Assembly: GCF_004153545.1 (NCBI RefSeq)
Contig: NZ_SDVA01000013.1
Span: 35,342 to 99,341, forward strand
Direction of reading: 5' to 3'
DNA from: Serinicoccus sediminis
GTDB taxonomy: Bacteria > Actinomycetota > Actinomycetes > Actinomycetales > Dermatophilaceae
Length of the DNA stretch: 64,000 bases
Below, in pieces: positions 9,401 through 17,573 of the stretch. The translations under genes and the position numbers were made by a program. The notes below the pieces were generated by a model, which was given only the letters and a program-made list of their open reading frames with translations, had not been told where the DNA came from and searched no databases. How positions within the stretch are numbered: the stretch's first letter is position 1; each line of letters starts with the position of its first letter.

Positions 9401-9879
9401 ACGATGAGCGCGCTCCACGGGTCCACCACCAGGAGGGCGACCAGCGCCAGCGCCGGCACCACGGCCGCGGTGACGAGCGCGGGGAGGTAGCGGGCGACAT
9501 ACGGCTCGAGGGCGGAGACCCCGTCGGTGGCGCGGGTCAGCGCGACCTCGGTGCCCGGCCGCCCCTCCACCGGCCGTGCCAGCCAGTGCCGCAGCAACGC
9601 CTCCCGCACGATCCCGACCACGCGCAGCCCGGCGCGTCGGGCCACGAGCTCGCCCGCGCCGGCGAGCAGCCCGCGCATCACCAGCAGCGCGACCAGCCAG
9701 GCGAGGTATGCCGTGAGCTCCTCGCGCTCGCCCCGCACCACCGCGCCGACGACGAGGGCGAGGGTCACCGCCTGCGCGATCGCGACGACCCCCGAGAGGA
9801 CGCCGACCACGGACAGCGAGGCCACCGGGCCGCGGGTCGCCGGGAGGGCCCGCAGCAGGGCGGGGTCGAAGGGCCGCAC
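6448..9879 (-). CDS. cydDC: Fused CydD-CydC ABC exporter for cytochrome bd assembly
   Basis: 1143 residues, a head-to-tail fusion of the two half-transporters that are separate CydD and CydC in E. coli. Each half has a six-helix domain followed by an ATPase. Walker [10 protein letters not shown] is near residue 365 and GPNGAGKST near 945, with signatures LSAGQRARL and LSGGERSRL and DEP Walker B motifs in both. A Gly/Pro/Thr-rich linker (about 520-580) joins the halves. Known CydDC exports glutathione/cysteine to the outside of the membrane and is needed for haem insertion into bd oxidase. Third gene of the cydA-cydB-cydDC operon. Confidence 0.93.
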   Translation of the reverse strand: MRPFDPALLRALPATRGPVASLSVVGVLSGVVAIAQAVTLALVVGAVVRGEREELTAYLAWLVALLVMRGLLAGAGELVARRAGLRVVGIVREALLRHWLARPVEGRPGTEVALTRATDGVSALEPYVARYLPALVTAAVVPALALVALLVVDPWSALIVVLTLPLLPVFAALIGMHTRDETARRWGAMELLAGHFLDVMRGLPTLVAYGRARAQVDVVREVGERHRRASVATLRTAFLSTAALELLATISVAMVAVAVGLRLAHGGMDLVVGLTAILLAPEAYWPVRRVGAEFHNAADGAQVLQELADDGVLGEARGARGARPATPAGGSIGLGGVSYAHPGRVRTLDGLTLATSSEPGLTVLTGPSGAGKTTVLELLAGLRTPASGTVSAPAAHLATQRPLLLPGTVRDNLATAAPDATDSAMTAALTEVGLWAQLADRHGLDTRLGDDGFGLSAGQRARLALARATLSPAPLLLLDEPTANVAVDGIPVLHQVITGLAHTRRLVVVTHDCYLAALADDRWRLDAAATPAQQAGHRGGPTVATPAPQEGRPTDPVAAPHPTGADQEPTNGHRPGEVAPLRTPRGRRGLALACLLGGASVGCGVALTATSGWLIVQASTMPVVLTLLVAIVGVRAFGIFRPVFRYAERVVSHDVALDDLSRRRADLYAALTPLTPARLGRRSRGQVLTAAARDLEDVVDEHVRVSVPAWSTLLATLVGAVIAGWHLPAAGLVVAAGGLVVALLAVLGYAVERPAQDAAVAQRGEVRDRVTALVANLLAVQAVAGTAGGHRQLLTPVLRAEGAQRRSEARLTRARAAGLAATWVVVAATATLVGLLVWGARAEGTLSGPYAALVALVPLALADARAGLPEVEGARARARSAAARLDALVGQEPAVAGRGTAPVPAAPPVLELREASARWVPGAGVPDLHLLDLVVEPGDRIRLSGPNGAGKSTALAVLARHLDPSGGDYLLAGVDADQGCRCGSDVRALDVEQTRALMAVVDDEPHAFAGSVRANLALAAPGATDEQLLDAVEAVDLGGWFGTLPQGLDTPLTGLSGGERSRLALARALLSGRPVVLLDEPAAHLDDATAQRALGGLLDRVGGGRAVVLVSHTEPVTGRWTEHRVGRGAADAADGRAVPHYIG

Positions 9880-9906
9880 GCGGCTCAGCGTTCCTGGGCG
9901 CCCACG

Positions 9907-10986
9907 TCAGCGACCCGCCCCGGCCCGGTCGCCGTTGTCGACGACCGCCGCGTGGTGGACCTCGGTCGGGATGTGGTGGCCGGACACCCGCTTGCGGAAC
10001 GCCCAGTAGCTCCAGGCGGTGTAGAGCAGCATGATCGGCGTGAAGACCAGCGCCACGACCGTCATGATGCCGAGCGTCTTCTGGCTGGAGCTGGCGTTCT
10101 CCGCGGTGAGCGACCAGGCCGGGTCGAGGCTGGAGGGCATGACGTCGGGGAAGAGCGCGAGGAAGAGCGAGGCGGTCGCCAGCCCGATGGCGACGAAGGT
10201 GCCGGTGAAGGCCCAGCCCTCGCGGCCCCGGGCCGCCATGAGCAGGCCCCCGACCAGGCCGGCCGCGGCCACCCCGGCGACCAGCCAGGAGGCGGTCGTC
10301 CCGGTCCGCAGGTGCAGGATGCCCAGCCACAGGACCGCCAGCACGGCGCTCGCGGCCCCGAGCCGCAGCGCCAGCGCGCGGGCGTCGTGGCGCAGCTGCC
10401 CGTCGGTCTTGAGCGCGACGAAGAGGGCGCCGTGGGTGAGGAAGAGGGTGAGCGTGGTCAGCCCGCCCAGCAGGGCCACCGGTCCGAGGAGGTTCCAGAA
10501 GCCGCCGACGTACTCCATGTCGGCGTCGATCGGCACCCCGAGCACGATGTTGGTGAAGGCGACGCCCCACAGCAGCGCCGGGACGAACGACCCGACGACG
10601 ACCATGGCGTCCATCCGGGCCCGCCAGGCGGGGGAGTCGACCTTGCCGCGGTACTCCAGCCCGACCCCGCGCAGGATGAGCCCGACGAGGATGAGCAGCA
10701 GCGGCAGGTAGAACCCGGAGAAGAGGGTGGCGTACCAGTGCGGGAAGGCCGCGAAGATCGCCCCGCCCGCGGTGAGCAGCCAGACCTCGTTGCCGTCCCA
10801 GAACGGGCCGATGGCCGAGAGCATCTGCCGCTTGCGCGTCTCGCCGGTGTGCGGGGTCTCGCCCTCGGTCTCGTCGCGGCCCAGGACCGGCAGCAGCATG
10901 CCGACCCCGTAGTCGAAGCCCTCGAGGCAGAAGTAGCCGATCCACAGGACGGCGATGAGGATGAACCAGATCGTGGTGAGTTCCAT
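9907..10986 (-). CDS. cydB: Cytochrome bd oxidase subunit II
   Basis: 359 residues with about eight to nine membrane helices. The N-terminus MELTTIWFILIAVLWIGYFC and FDYGVGMLLP motif, then GPFWDGNEVWLL, are hallmarks of CydB. It partners CydA in the quinol:O2 oxidoreductase of the cytoplasmic membrane, used at low oxygen. It starts 19 bases after cydA ends and is followed after 27 bases by cydDC. The ATG at 10986 follows AAGGA. Confidence 0.95.
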   Translation of the reverse strand: MELTTIWFILIAVLWIGYFCLEGFDYGVGMLLPVLGRDETEGETPHTGETRKRQMLSAIGPFWDGNEVWLLTAGGAIFAAFPHWYATLFSGFYLPLLLILVGLILRGVGLEYRGKVDSPAWRARMDAMVVVGSFVPALLWGVAFTNIVLGVPIDADMEYVGGFWNLLGPVALLGGLTTLTLFLTHGALFVALKTDGQLRHDARALALRLGAASAVLAVLWLGILHLRTGTTASWLVAGVAAAGLVGGLLMAARGREGWAFTGTFVAIGLATASLFLALFPDVMPSSLDPAWSLTAENASSSQKTLGIMTVVALVFTPIMLLYTAWSYWAFRKRVSGHHIPTEVHHAAVVDNGDRAGAGR

Positions 10987-11005
10987 GGCAGTCCTTCTCG
11001 CGGTC

Positions 11006-12469
11006 TCAGTAGGTGAAGACGAAGGCGTCGTCGTCGTCGCGGTGGCGTGGGTCGTAGGAGGCGTCCTCGGGGACCTGCTCGGCGCCGGCCCGGCCGTAGC
11101 GGAGCAGGAGACCGACCTCGACGACGGCGAGTGCGCCGTAGAGGAGGGTGAAGACGGTCATCGAGGTCAGCACCTCGCCCGCGGTGGTGCCCGGGGAGAC
11201 GCCGGTCTGCGTCGTCATGAGCCCCATGACCAGCCAGGGCTGGCGGCCCATCTCGGTGAACACCCACCCGAAGGTGTTGGCGAGCAGCGGCAGCAGCAGC
11301 ACCGCGAGCCCGGCCCAGGCCCACAGCGGGTGGCTCATCCGGGTCTCCTCGGTCTCGCTGCCCCGCCCGCGCAGCACCCACAGGACGGCGGCCGCGATCG
11401 CCATGGCGGCGAAGCCCAGGCCCATCATGAGCCGGAAGCTCCAGTAGGTGACCGGGATGACCGGGCGGTAGTCCTCGGCGGCGGTCAGCTCGGACCCGGC
11501 GTAGGTGAGCTCGTAGCGGTCCTGGATATGGTCGATGCCCTCGACGGCGCCCTCGAGGCTGCCGGTGGCCAGGTAGGACAGCAGCTTCGGCACGGTGAGC
11601 GCCCAGACCTCCTCGCTCCCGTCGAGGGTGCCGACGGTGATGATCGAGAAGGGGGCGCCCTCACCCTCCGGGACGTCCTCGTAGAGCGCCTCGGCGGCGG
11701 CCATCTTCATCGGCTGCACCTCGGTCATCACCTTGCCCTGCACGTCGCCGGTGACGATGACGCCGAGTGAGGCGACGAGGACGGTGACCGCGCCGAGCTT
11801 GGCGGCCTTGCGGTACATCGGCTTGTCCGTCGCCGGGGTCGCCTTCCGGGCCAGGTGCCACATCGCGAAGGTGAGGACGAAGGCGCCACCGGTCATGTAG
11901 GCGGCGGTGACGACGTGCGGGTAGGCGACGAGCTGCACCGGGTTGTTGAGCACGGCCAGGAAGTCGGTGAGCTCGGCGCGGCCGGTCTCCGGGTTGAGCT
12001 CGTAGCCGACCGGGTTCTGCATGAAGGAGTTGGCCGCCAGGATGAAGTAGGCCGACAGCAGCGTCCCGATGTGCACCAGCCAGATCGCGGCGGCGTGCAG
12101 CTTCTCCGGGATCCGGCCCCACCCAAAGATCCACAGGCCGAGGAAGGTCGACTCGAGGAAGAAGGCCAGCAGCGCCTCGATGGCGAGCGGGGCGCCGAAG
12201 ATGTCACCGACGAAGCGCGAGTAGTCCGACCAGTTCATCCCGAACTGGAACTCCTGGACGATGCCGGTGACCAGGCCCAGCGCGAAGTTGATGGTGAAGA
12301 GCTTGCCGTAGAACTTCGTCAGCCGCAGCCACCGCGGGTCCCGGGTGCGCATCCACTGCGTCTGCATGATGGCGACGAGCAGGCTGAGCCCGATCGTGAT
12401 CGGCACGAAGAAGTAGTGGTAGACGGTCGTGATGCCGAACTGCCACCGGGCCAGGTCGAGTGCCTCCAC
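11006..12469 (-). CDS. cydA: Cytochrome bd oxidase subunit I
   Basis: 487 residues. It carries the haem-binding N-terminus (LARWQFGITTVYHYFFVP, with a haem-ligand-type His in YHYF), the quinol loop region and GRQPWLVMGLMTTQTGVS, all typical of CydA. The protein oxidises menaquinol and passes electrons to the di-haem site that reduces O2. The GTG at 12469 follows GGAGG (12478-12482). It is the first gene of the cyd operon. A candidate promoter with repeated CTACGACG lies 30-65 bases upstream. Confidence 0.95.
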   Translation of the reverse strand: MEALDLARWQFGITTVYHYFFVPITIGLSLLVAIMQTQWMRTRDPRWLRLTKFYGKLFTINFALGLVTGIVQEFQFGMNWSDYSRFVGDIFGAPLAIEALLAFFLESTFLGLWIFGWGRIPEKLHAAAIWLVHIGTLLSAYFILAANSFMQNPVGYELNPETGRAELTDFLAVLNNPVQLVAYPHVVTAAYMTGGAFVLTFAMWHLARKATPATDKPMYRKAAKLGAVTVLVASLGVIVTGDVQGKVMTEVQPMKMAAAEALYEDVPEGEGAPFSIITVGTLDGSEEVWALTVPKLLSYLATGSLEGAVEGIDHIQDRYELTYAGSELTAAEDYRPVIPVTYWSFRLMMGLGFAAMAIAAAVLWVLRGRGSETEETRMSHPLWAWAGLAVLLLPLLANTFGWVFTEMGRQPWLVMGLMTTQTGVSPGTTAGEVLTSMTVFTLLYGALAVVEVGLLLRYGRAGAEQVPEDASYDPRHRDDDDAFVFTY

Positions 12470-12498
12470 GGGCGCCTCCAGTCTGCGCGGACGTCGAA

Positions 12499-12533
12499 CT
12501 ACGTGACGTCGTAGATGCTACTCCTCGTCGTAG
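12499..12533 (-). promoter_or_regulatory. Candidate cyd operon promoter/operator
   Basis: On the minus strand a -10-like TAGCAT (12520-12515) lies between two direct copies of CTACGACG (12533-12526 and 12514-12507). The proximal copy also forms a palindrome, CTACG-N6-CGTAG, at 12499-12514. This would put a regulator directly over the promoter. It does not match the actinobacterial Rex consensus I know, so the regulator is not identified. Confidence 0.45.
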
Positions 12534-12542
12534 CGGGCGCGG

Positions 12543-13406
12543 TCACCAGGAGAGCGTGAGAAGGGTCACGGTGGTGGCGACGGGGAGGGCGAGCACGCCG
12601 GCGGCCAGGAGGGTGACGCCGATCCGGGTATGCCGTGGCGCCGGCGGCCGGCTGAGCAGCCGGACCCGGGCGGTGATCTCGGGGGTGGCGGCCGGGGCCA
12701 TGGCCACGAGGGCCCGCGCGAGGTCGGTGTGCCCGGTGCGCTGCTCGGCGATGCGGTCCGCGAGCGCCTCGGTCAGCAGCTGCACCTCGGTCAGGGCGGC
12801 GGGCACCCGCAGGCCGGAGGGCACCGCCTCGTGCAGCACCGTGAACAGCTCGAGCAGCAGGTCGTGGCGGGCGTCGAGGTGGCCCTGCTCGTGCGCGAGG
12901 ACGGCGCGCAGCTCGACGGTCCCGAGGCGGTCGAGGGCGGCACGGGTCAGGATGATGCGGTTCCCGCGCCCCGGGAGGCAGTAGGCGCTGGGGTTGCCCA
13001 GCGCCAGGACCGTGACGTCGGGCCGGGCGATGCCGGCGGCGTCACGGGCCAGGGTGTCGTCGAGGTGGTCCCCGACGAGGTCGATGAGCTCCCGGTGCTG
13101 GGCGCGGCGGCGGCGCAGGTCGGTGCCGACCCGGTGCCCCGCGGTGAGCAGCCGCACGAGCATGACGCCGGACACGACGAGCGCCAGGCCCAGGAGCAGC
13201 GGCTGGGACAGGCCGGTGGTGAGCACGGCCGTCGGTGCGGCCAGCAGCGCGCAGAGGGCACCGGCCACGCTGATGGACTGCCAGAGCAGCAGACCCGGCC
13301 CGGGCATGCGGCGCAGCGCGGTCCACGAGGGCAGCACACGGGGGGCGAGGAGGACCAGGACGAGGGCGAGGGCGACGACCGCGGCGGTCAGCAGCGGGCC
13401 GCCCAT
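12543..13406 (-). CDS. M56-family membrane peptidase (BlaR1-like without sensor domain)
   Basis: 287 residues. Hydrophobic helices near residues 5-25, 42-60 and 68-90, and at the C-terminus (265-287), surround a cytoplasmic zinc metalloprotease domain with HEQGH (about 168-172), the HExxH motif. It lacks the penicillin-binding sensor of BlaR1. It lies 18 bases downstream of a BlaI-type repressor, the usual pairing in which the peptidase relieves repression. The signal it answers is not known. Confidence 0.88.
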   Translation of the reverse strand: MGGPLLTAAVVALALVLVLLAPRVLPSWTALRRMPGPGLLLWQSISVAGALCALLAAPTAVLTTGLSQPLLLGLALVVSGVMLVRLLTAGHRVGTDLRRRRAQHRELIDLVGDHLDDTLARDAAGIARPDVTVLALGNPSAYCLPGRGNRIILTRAALDRLGTVELRAVLAHEQGHLDARHDLLLELFTVLHEAVPSGLRVPAALTEVQLLTEALADRIAEQRTGHTDLARALVAMAPAATPEITARVRLLSRPPAPRHTRIGVTLLAAGVLALPVATTVTLLTLSW

Positions 13407-13424
13407 GGCTGCGGGGTGGTCGGC

Positions 13425-13817
13425 TCAGGCGCCGCGTCGACGCTCGACCTCGGCGAGCGCGGCCCGCAGGTCGTCGAGCTCGCCGGCGCTGGCGTCGTCC
13501 AGGAAGTGCAGCATGGCGGCCGTGCGGTCCGCCTTGACGGTGTCGAGGGCGGAGCGCAGCGCGGTCGCGGCGAGCTGCTCGCGGCTGGCGGCGGCGGAGT
13601 ACTGCCATGCCCGCCCCTCGCGGGTCCGCTCGGCGATGCCCTTCTTGGCCAGCCGGTCCAGCACGGTCATGATGGTCGTGTAGGCCAGCTCCTTGTGGTG
13701 CTCCCGCCGCTCCAGCTGGTCCAGGACGTCCCGGACCGACAGGCCGGAGTCGTCGGACCAGAGGATCTCCATGACGGCGCGCTCCAGGTCGCCGAGGGAG
13801 GAACTGCGAAGGGGCAT
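13425..13817 (-). CDS. BlaI/MecI/CopY-family transcriptional repressor
   Basis: 130 residues. An N-terminal winged helix (LGDLERAVMEILWSDDSGLSVRDV, then TTIMTVLDRLAKKG as recognition helix) and a C-terminal helical dimerisation part are typical of BlaI. It represses its own operon with the M56 peptidase, which would cleave or inactivate it. The start is supported by TAAACT at 13825-13830 (minus strand), seven bases before the ATG, a leaderless arrangement. The first 22-bp repeat array begins 45 bases upstream. Confidence 0.9.
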   Translation of the reverse strand: MPLRSSSLGDLERAVMEILWSDDSGLSVRDVLDQLERREHHKELAYTTIMTVLDRLAKKGIAERTREGRAWQYSAAASREQLAATALRSALDTVKADRTAAMLHFLDDASAGELDDLRAALAEVERRRGA

Positions 13818-13824
13818 GCTCGCG

Positions 13825-13830
13825 AGTTTA
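13825..13830 (-). promoter_or_regulatory. -10 box TAAACT of the blaI-like operon
   Basis: TAAACT on the minus strand, seven bases before ATG 13817. It suggests a leaderless transcript for the repressor/peptidase pair. Confidence 0.6.
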
Positions 13831-13861
13831 CGCCCCCTCCCTGGGAGTCGCCCCTCGTTCC

Positions 13862-13971
13862 CGCACCGGACGCGTGCTCAGGCCGCACAGGACGCGTGCT
13901 CAGGCCGCACAGGACGCGTGCTCGGGCCGCACAGGACGCGTGGTCAGGTCGCACCGGACGCGTGCTCGGGC
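13862..13971. repeat. Tandem array, five copies of a 22-bp unit
   Basis: Five head-to-tail 22-base units beginning at 13862, 13884, 13906, 13928 and 13950. The core is CGCAC(C/A)GGACGCGTG, each followed by a variable CTC(A/G)GG or GTCAGG. Only one to four positions vary between copies. It fills the space between the repressor gene and galE. The same unit forms the second array at 37353. No coding potential is evident. Confidence 0.9.
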
Positions 13972-13990
13972 CGGTCGCACCGGTATGCCG

Positions 13991-15007
13991 TCAGTCGGGG
14001 TAGCCCTGCGGGTTCGCCTGCTGCCACCGCCACGTGTCGGCGCACATGTCCTCCACCGACCGGGTCGCCCGCCAGCCCAGCTCGGACTCCGCGAGCGAGG
14101 GGTCGGCATACGAGCTGGCGATGTCACCCGGCCGGCGCGCGACGACGTCGTACGGGATCTCCCGGCCGCTGGCCCGCTCGAACGCCGACACGAGCTCGAG
14201 CACGGAGGTGCCGCGTCCGGTGCCGAGGTTCCACACCGACAGCGGCCGGTCGTGCGTGCTGATCCACTCCAGCGCCGCGACGTGGCCCTCGGCGAGGTCC
14301 TCGACGTGGATGTAGTCGCGCACGCCGGTCCCGTCGACGGTGTCGTAGTCGTCGCCGAAGACCGAGAGCCGCTCTCGCCGCCCGACGGCGACCTGCGCGA
14401 TGAACGGCATGAGGTTGTTGGGGATGTCGCTCGGGTCTTCGCCGATCCGCCCCGAGGGGTGCGCGCCGACCGGGTTGAAGTAGCGCAGCAGCGCCACCTT
14501 GAGCTGCGGGTAGGCGTGCGTCACGTCGCGCAGGATCTGCTCGTTCATGACCTTGGTCCAGCCGTAGGGGTTAGTCGCCGAGGTCGGCAGCCCCTCGGTC
14601 ATCGGGACCGGCGCGTCCTCGCCGTAGACGGTGGCGCTCGAGGAGAAGACCAGGTGGGGGACACCGCGGTCGACCATCGCCTCGACGAGGCGCAGCGTGG
14701 CGCCGATGTTGTTGCGGTAGTAGTCGATCGGCTTCTCGACCGACTCACCCACCGCCTTGAACGCGGCGAAGTGGATCACCGCGTCGAAGGACTCCTGCGC
14801 CAGCAGCGAGTCGAGCTTGTCGCCGTCGGCGAGGTCGAAGGCGTGCACCGGCACGGGGATGCCGGCCAGCTCCTCGAGGCGCGGGGTCACCGAGGGCTTG
14901 CTGTTGGAGAAGTCGTCGACGACGACGACCTCGTGCCCGGCGCGGGCCAGGGCGATGACGGTGTGGGACCCGATGTAGCCGGCGCCGCCGGTGACGAGAA
15001 CGCGCAT
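13991..15007 (-). CDS. galE: UDP-glucose 4-epimerase
   Basis: 338 residues, a normal GalE length. NAD-binding GGAGYIGSHT starts at residue 7, with SSSATVYG and the catalytic YGWTK motif of short-chain dehydrogenases. NPVGAHPSGRIGEDP and the C-terminal RPGDIASSYADP are typical of GalE. It interconverts UDP-glucose and UDP-galactose for sugar catabolism and cell-wall polymers. It stands alone between the 22-bp repeat array and the RDD gene. Confidence 0.95.
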   Translation of the reverse strand: MRVLVTGGAGYIGSHTVIALARAGHEVVVVDDFSNSKPSVTPRLEELAGIPVPVHAFDLADGDKLDSLLAQESFDAVIHFAAFKAVGESVEKPIDYYRNNIGATLRLVEAMVDRGVPHLVFSSSATVYGEDAPVPMTEGLPTSATNPYGWTKVMNEQILRDVTHAYPQLKVALLRYFNPVGAHPSGRIGEDPSDIPNNLMPFIAQVAVGRRERLSVFGDDYDTVDGTGVRDYIHVEDLAEGHVAALEWISTHDRPLSVWNLGTGRGTSVLELVSAFERASGREIPYDVVARRPGDIASSYADPSLAESELGWRATRSVEDMCADTWRWQQANPQGYPD

Positions 15008-15082
15008 GGCGTCATCGTGTCAGACCGCCCAGCGGGTATGCCGTGACTCACCCGGTCCGTGGTTCCGCCCGCGGCGGACGGG

Positions 15083-15685
15083 TCAGGGACGCAGCAGACG
15101 GAGCCCGGGGCGCGCCTTGGGGTAGCCCGAGACCACGACGGAGCCGAACATCAGGTCGTGCACCGCCCGGCGCTGGTGGTCGCGCAGCGGCCAGAGGCTG
15201 TTGACCAGGAGGAAGAGGAAGCCGGTCAGGACGGCGAGGAACCACAGCGTCCCCGTGCGCAGCACCCCCACCACGCCGCCGAGACAGGTGCCGTCCTCGT
15301 CGCGCAGCACCTTCAGCCCCAGCACCGCCTTGCCGGGCGACTGGCCCCTCGACCCGTTGAGCCAGCCCAGGTAGCCGACCGCCCCGAACCACACCAACCC
15401 GGCGAGGTGCTCGAGCGGCGCGACGACGTCCGACAGCACGGCCAGAACCATGAGCAGCGCGAACGCGACGACGCCGTCGATCGTGGTGGCCGCCACCCGC
15501 TCCCCCCAGTCGGCGTAGCGCAGCCGCGGGGGAGGCGGCGGTGCGGGGGCCACGTCCTGCGGGCCCGCCGCGCTGGCGGCACCGGGGACGTAGGGGGGCA
15601 GCGGCGGGGCGGAGTCCCACGGCGCGGCGTCGGTGGGGCCGTCGGCCCGGCCGTGGTCGGGTGGCGGTGGGGGTGACCAGCTCAT
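15083..15685 (-). CDS. RDD-family membrane protein
   Basis: 200 residues. A Pro-rich cytoplasmic N-terminus (1-50) leads to an RDD domain: RYADWGERVAATTIDG with the conserved Arg/Asp pair, two or three membrane helices, and GQSPGKAVLGLKV before HDLMFGSVVV. RDD proteins are small integral membrane proteins of unclear, possibly transport-related, function. The ATG at 15685 follows GAGGAGG. Confidence 0.88.
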   Translation of the reverse strand: MSWSPPPPPDHGRADGPTDAAPWDSAPPLPPYVPGAASAAGPQDVAPAPPPPPRLRYADWGERVAATTIDGVVAFALLMVLAVLSDVVAPLEHLAGLVWFGAVGYLGWLNGSRGQSPGKAVLGLKVLRDEDGTCLGGVVGVLRTGTLWFLAVLTGFLFLLVNSLWPLRDHQRRAVHDLMFGSVVVSGYPKARPGLRLLRP

Positions 15686-15758
15686 GCGACGCCTCCTCGG
15701 GGGTGAGGTCGAGGATAGAACGGCTCCCTGGACCCTGCTCGGGGTGGTGGCAGCGGCA

Positions 15759-15764
15759 TACCCT
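15759..15764 (+). promoter_or_regulatory. -10 box TACCCT inside a GGCATACC octamer
   Basis: TACCCT ends seven bases before ATG 15772. The box overlaps GGCATACC at 15755-15762, one of the over-represented octamers of this chromosome. Confidence 0.5.
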
Positions 15765-15771
15765 GACGGAC

Positions 15772-16263
15772 ATGGCCGAGCGCACGAGCATCTCCGAGAC
15801 CGACCGGACCCACCTCCTCCGGGCCGTCGAGCTGGCCGAGGCCGCGGTCGACGCCGGCGACGAGCCCTTCGGCTCGCTGCTCGTGTCGGCTGACGGCGAG
15901 GTGCTCCTCGAGGACCACAACCACGTGTCCGGCGGCGACCACACCCAGCACCCGGAGCTCGCGATCGCCCGGTGGGCGGCGCAGCACCTCTCGCCGCAGG
16001 AGCGCGCGGCGAGTACGGTCTACACCTCTGGCGAGCACTGCCCGATGTGCGCCGCCGCGCACGGCTGGGTGGGCCTGGGCCGCATCGTCTACGCCTCCTC
16101 CACCGAGCAGCTGACGAGGTGGGGCGCCGAGCTGGGGCGGCAGCCGGGCCCGGTCGCGCCGCTGCCCATCACCACCCTCGTCCCGGACGCCGTCGTCGCC
16201 GGCCCGGACGAGGAGCTCGCCGAGCGGGTCCGGGCGCTGCACGCCCGCAAGGCCGGGTCCTGA
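15772..16263 (+). CDS. Nucleoside/cytidine deaminase-family zinc enzyme
   Basis: 163 residues with the CDA-fold metal site: HPELAIARWA (the HxE motif, with catalytic Glu) and TSGEHCPMCAAA (the CxxC zinc ligands). The usual PCxxC proline is replaced by His. The N-terminal DEPFGSLLVSADGEVL matches guanine deaminase/tRNA adenosine deaminase relatives. The likely reaction is hydrolytic deamination of a purine or nucleoside. The start is favoured by TACCCT seven bases upstream. Confidence 0.85.
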   Translation: MAERTSISETDRTHLLRAVELAEAAVDAGDEPFGSLLVSADGEVLLEDHNHVSGGDHTQHPELAIARWAAQHLSPQERAASTVYTSGEHCPMCAAAHGWVGLGRIVYASSTEQLTRWGAELGRQPGPVAPLPITTLVPDAVVAGPDEELAERVRALHARKAGS

Positions 16264-16301
16264 CGGGTATGCCGTGACGCGCGTCCTCGGTCCGCGCCAC
16301 T

Positions 16302-16339
16302 GACCGGGGGAGTGCTGCCCCGGCGAGGATGTGCCGGTC
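16302..16339 (+). repeat. 38-bp intergenic repeat, copy 1
   Basis: Begins GACCG and ends CGGTC, with internal GGAGTGCTGCCCCGGCGA. Same length and layout as the copies at 16364 and 16802. Inverted ends suggest a REP-like palindromic element. Confidence 0.75.
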
Positions 16340-16363
16340 GGGCGTGGGGGGCTCGGCGCTGCT

Positions 16364-16401
16364 GACCGTGGGAGTGCTGCCCGGGCGACGGTTCGCCGGT
16401 C
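16364..16401 (+). repeat. 38-bp intergenic repeat, copy 2
   Basis: GACCGTGGGAGTGCTGCCC followed by GGCGACGGTTCGCCGGTC, ending in the inverted CGGTC. The GGCGA/TCGCC pair makes an inner hairpin. It lies between copy 1 and the end of the small membrane protein gene. Confidence 0.75.
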
Positions 16402-16416
16402 GGCTGGACGTGGGGG

Positions 16417-16710
16417 TCACCACCGGTCTCGGCGCGTCCTGTTCTTCTCCCGTGTCTCGAGACGGGTGGGCGGCGGCCGTCGGATCAGCACGGCGAGCAG
16501 GACGAGCCCGACTGACGCGACCACGGCCAGACCGATGGCCGAGAGCGACCAGTTGGTCAGGAATCCGACGACCAGCACCACGACCGCCAGGGCCGCACAG
16601 CCCACCCCGAGCAGACGCGAGGGCGGCGTGCGGCTGCTCGCCCCGCCCGGCCTCGGCCCGAGAAGACTCTCGCCCTGCGGCTGGTCCGACGGGTGCTCCT
16701 CTCCCGGCAT
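16417..16710 (-). CDS. Small membrane protein, two helices
   Basis: 97 residues from ATG 16710, chosen because GAGGAG lies five bases upstream (ATG 16713 and 16737 are in frame). A polar Pro/Gly/Ser N-terminus precedes two hydrophobic segments (about 38-57 and 60-80) and an Arg-rich C-terminus, so both ends are likely cytoplasmic. No family recognised. It is bracketed by 38-bp repeats, two downstream and one upstream. Confidence 0.65.
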   Translation of the reverse strand: MPGEEHPSDQPQGESLLGPRPGGASSRTPPSRLLGVGCAALAVVVLVVGFLTNWSLSAIGLAVVASVGLVLLAVLIRRPPPTRLETREKNRTRRDRW

Positions 16711-16801
16711 CATCACTCCTCGCCCCGGCTCGGGCATCGCCCTTGGTCACGACCGTAGTTCGGGTCCGGGGCGCCGTCGACCGCAGGAACGGAGGCAGGT
16801 C

Positions 16802-16839
16802 GACCGTGGGAGTGCCGCCCCGGCGACGATCCGCCGGTC
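16802..16839 (+). repeat. 38-bp intergenic repeat, copy 3
   Basis: Third copy, again GACCG...CGGTC and exactly 38 bases, located between the small membrane gene and the end of the ABC ATPase gene. Confidence 0.75.
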
Positions 16840-16853
16840 CACCGCCGGTCGGC

Positions 16854-17573
16854 TCAGACCCGCCGGCCGTCGTGCAGCTCGACGACCTGGTCGGCCCGCT
16901 CGATGAGCACCGGGTCGTGGGTGGACACCACGGACGCGATGCCGCGCTCGTGGGTCAGCCGGACCAGCAGGTCCATGATCATCGCGCCGGTGTCGGAGTC
17001 CAGCTGCCCGGTCGGCTCGTCGGCGACGAGGATGTCCGGCTCGCCGACGAGGGCCCGCGCGATCCCGACGCGCTGCTGCTGGCCGCCGGACAGTTCGTAC
17101 GGCCGCTGCCTGCTGTGCCGGGCCAGCCCGACGAGCTCCAGCGCCTCCTCGACCCGGCGGGCCCGCTCGCCCACCGCGGTCCGCCGTAGCCGCAGCGGCA
17201 CCTCGACGTTCTCGGCCGCCGACAGCACGGGCACCAGCCCGAAGCTCTGGAAGACGTAGCCGATCCGCTCCCGGCGCACCGCCAGGACCTCCTTCTCCGG
17301 CAGCTCGGACAGCACCCTCCCGTCGTCGAGCAGCACCTGCCCGGCGTCCGGCCGGTCGAGCCCTCCCAGCAGGTTGAGCAGGGTCGTCTTGCCCGACCCG
17401 GACGGGCCGCGCACCACGGTCAGCCGCCCGGCGGGCACGTCCAGGTCGACCCCCGCGACGGCGTGGACCTGGGTGGCGCCGCTCCCGAAGGTCCGGCGCA
17501 GCCCGGCCCCGACCAGGACCGCGCGCGGCCCCTCGACCTCCTCGTCCGTCCGGTATGCCGTCGGCTCACTCAT
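16854..17573 (-). CDS. ABC transporter ATP-binding protein (LolD/MacB type)
   Basis: 239 residues: Walker A GPSGSGKTT, the Q-loop in GYVFQSFGLVP, signature LSGGQQQRVGIARAL, Walker B ILVADEPTGQLDS, and a switch His in STHDP. The family pairs with FtsX-like permeases. ATG 17573 overlaps the stop of the preceding ATPase by eight bases, so it is the last gene of the four-gene exporter operon 25087-16854. Confidence 0.92.
   Translation of the reverse strand: MSEPTAYRTDEEVEGPRAVLVGAGLRRTFGSGATQVHAVAGVDLDVPAGRLTVVRGPSGSGKTTLLNLLGGLDRPDAGQVLLDDGRVLSELPEKEVLAVRRERIGYVFQSFGLVPVLSAAENVEVPLRLRRTAVGERARRVEEALELVGLARHSRQRPYELSGGQQQRVGIARALVGEPDILVADEPTGQLDSDTGAMIMDLLVRLTHERGIASVVSTHDPVLIERADQVVELHDGRRV

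Noticed and set aside
6241..11016. 1591-codon plus-strand open frame
   Set aside because: It is antisense to cydDC and cydB; composition is the reading-frame shadow common in very GC-rich DNA, with no domains or ribosome binding site.
13862..13971. CRISPR array
   Set aside because: The 22-bp units are directly adjacent without spacers, and no cas genes are present.
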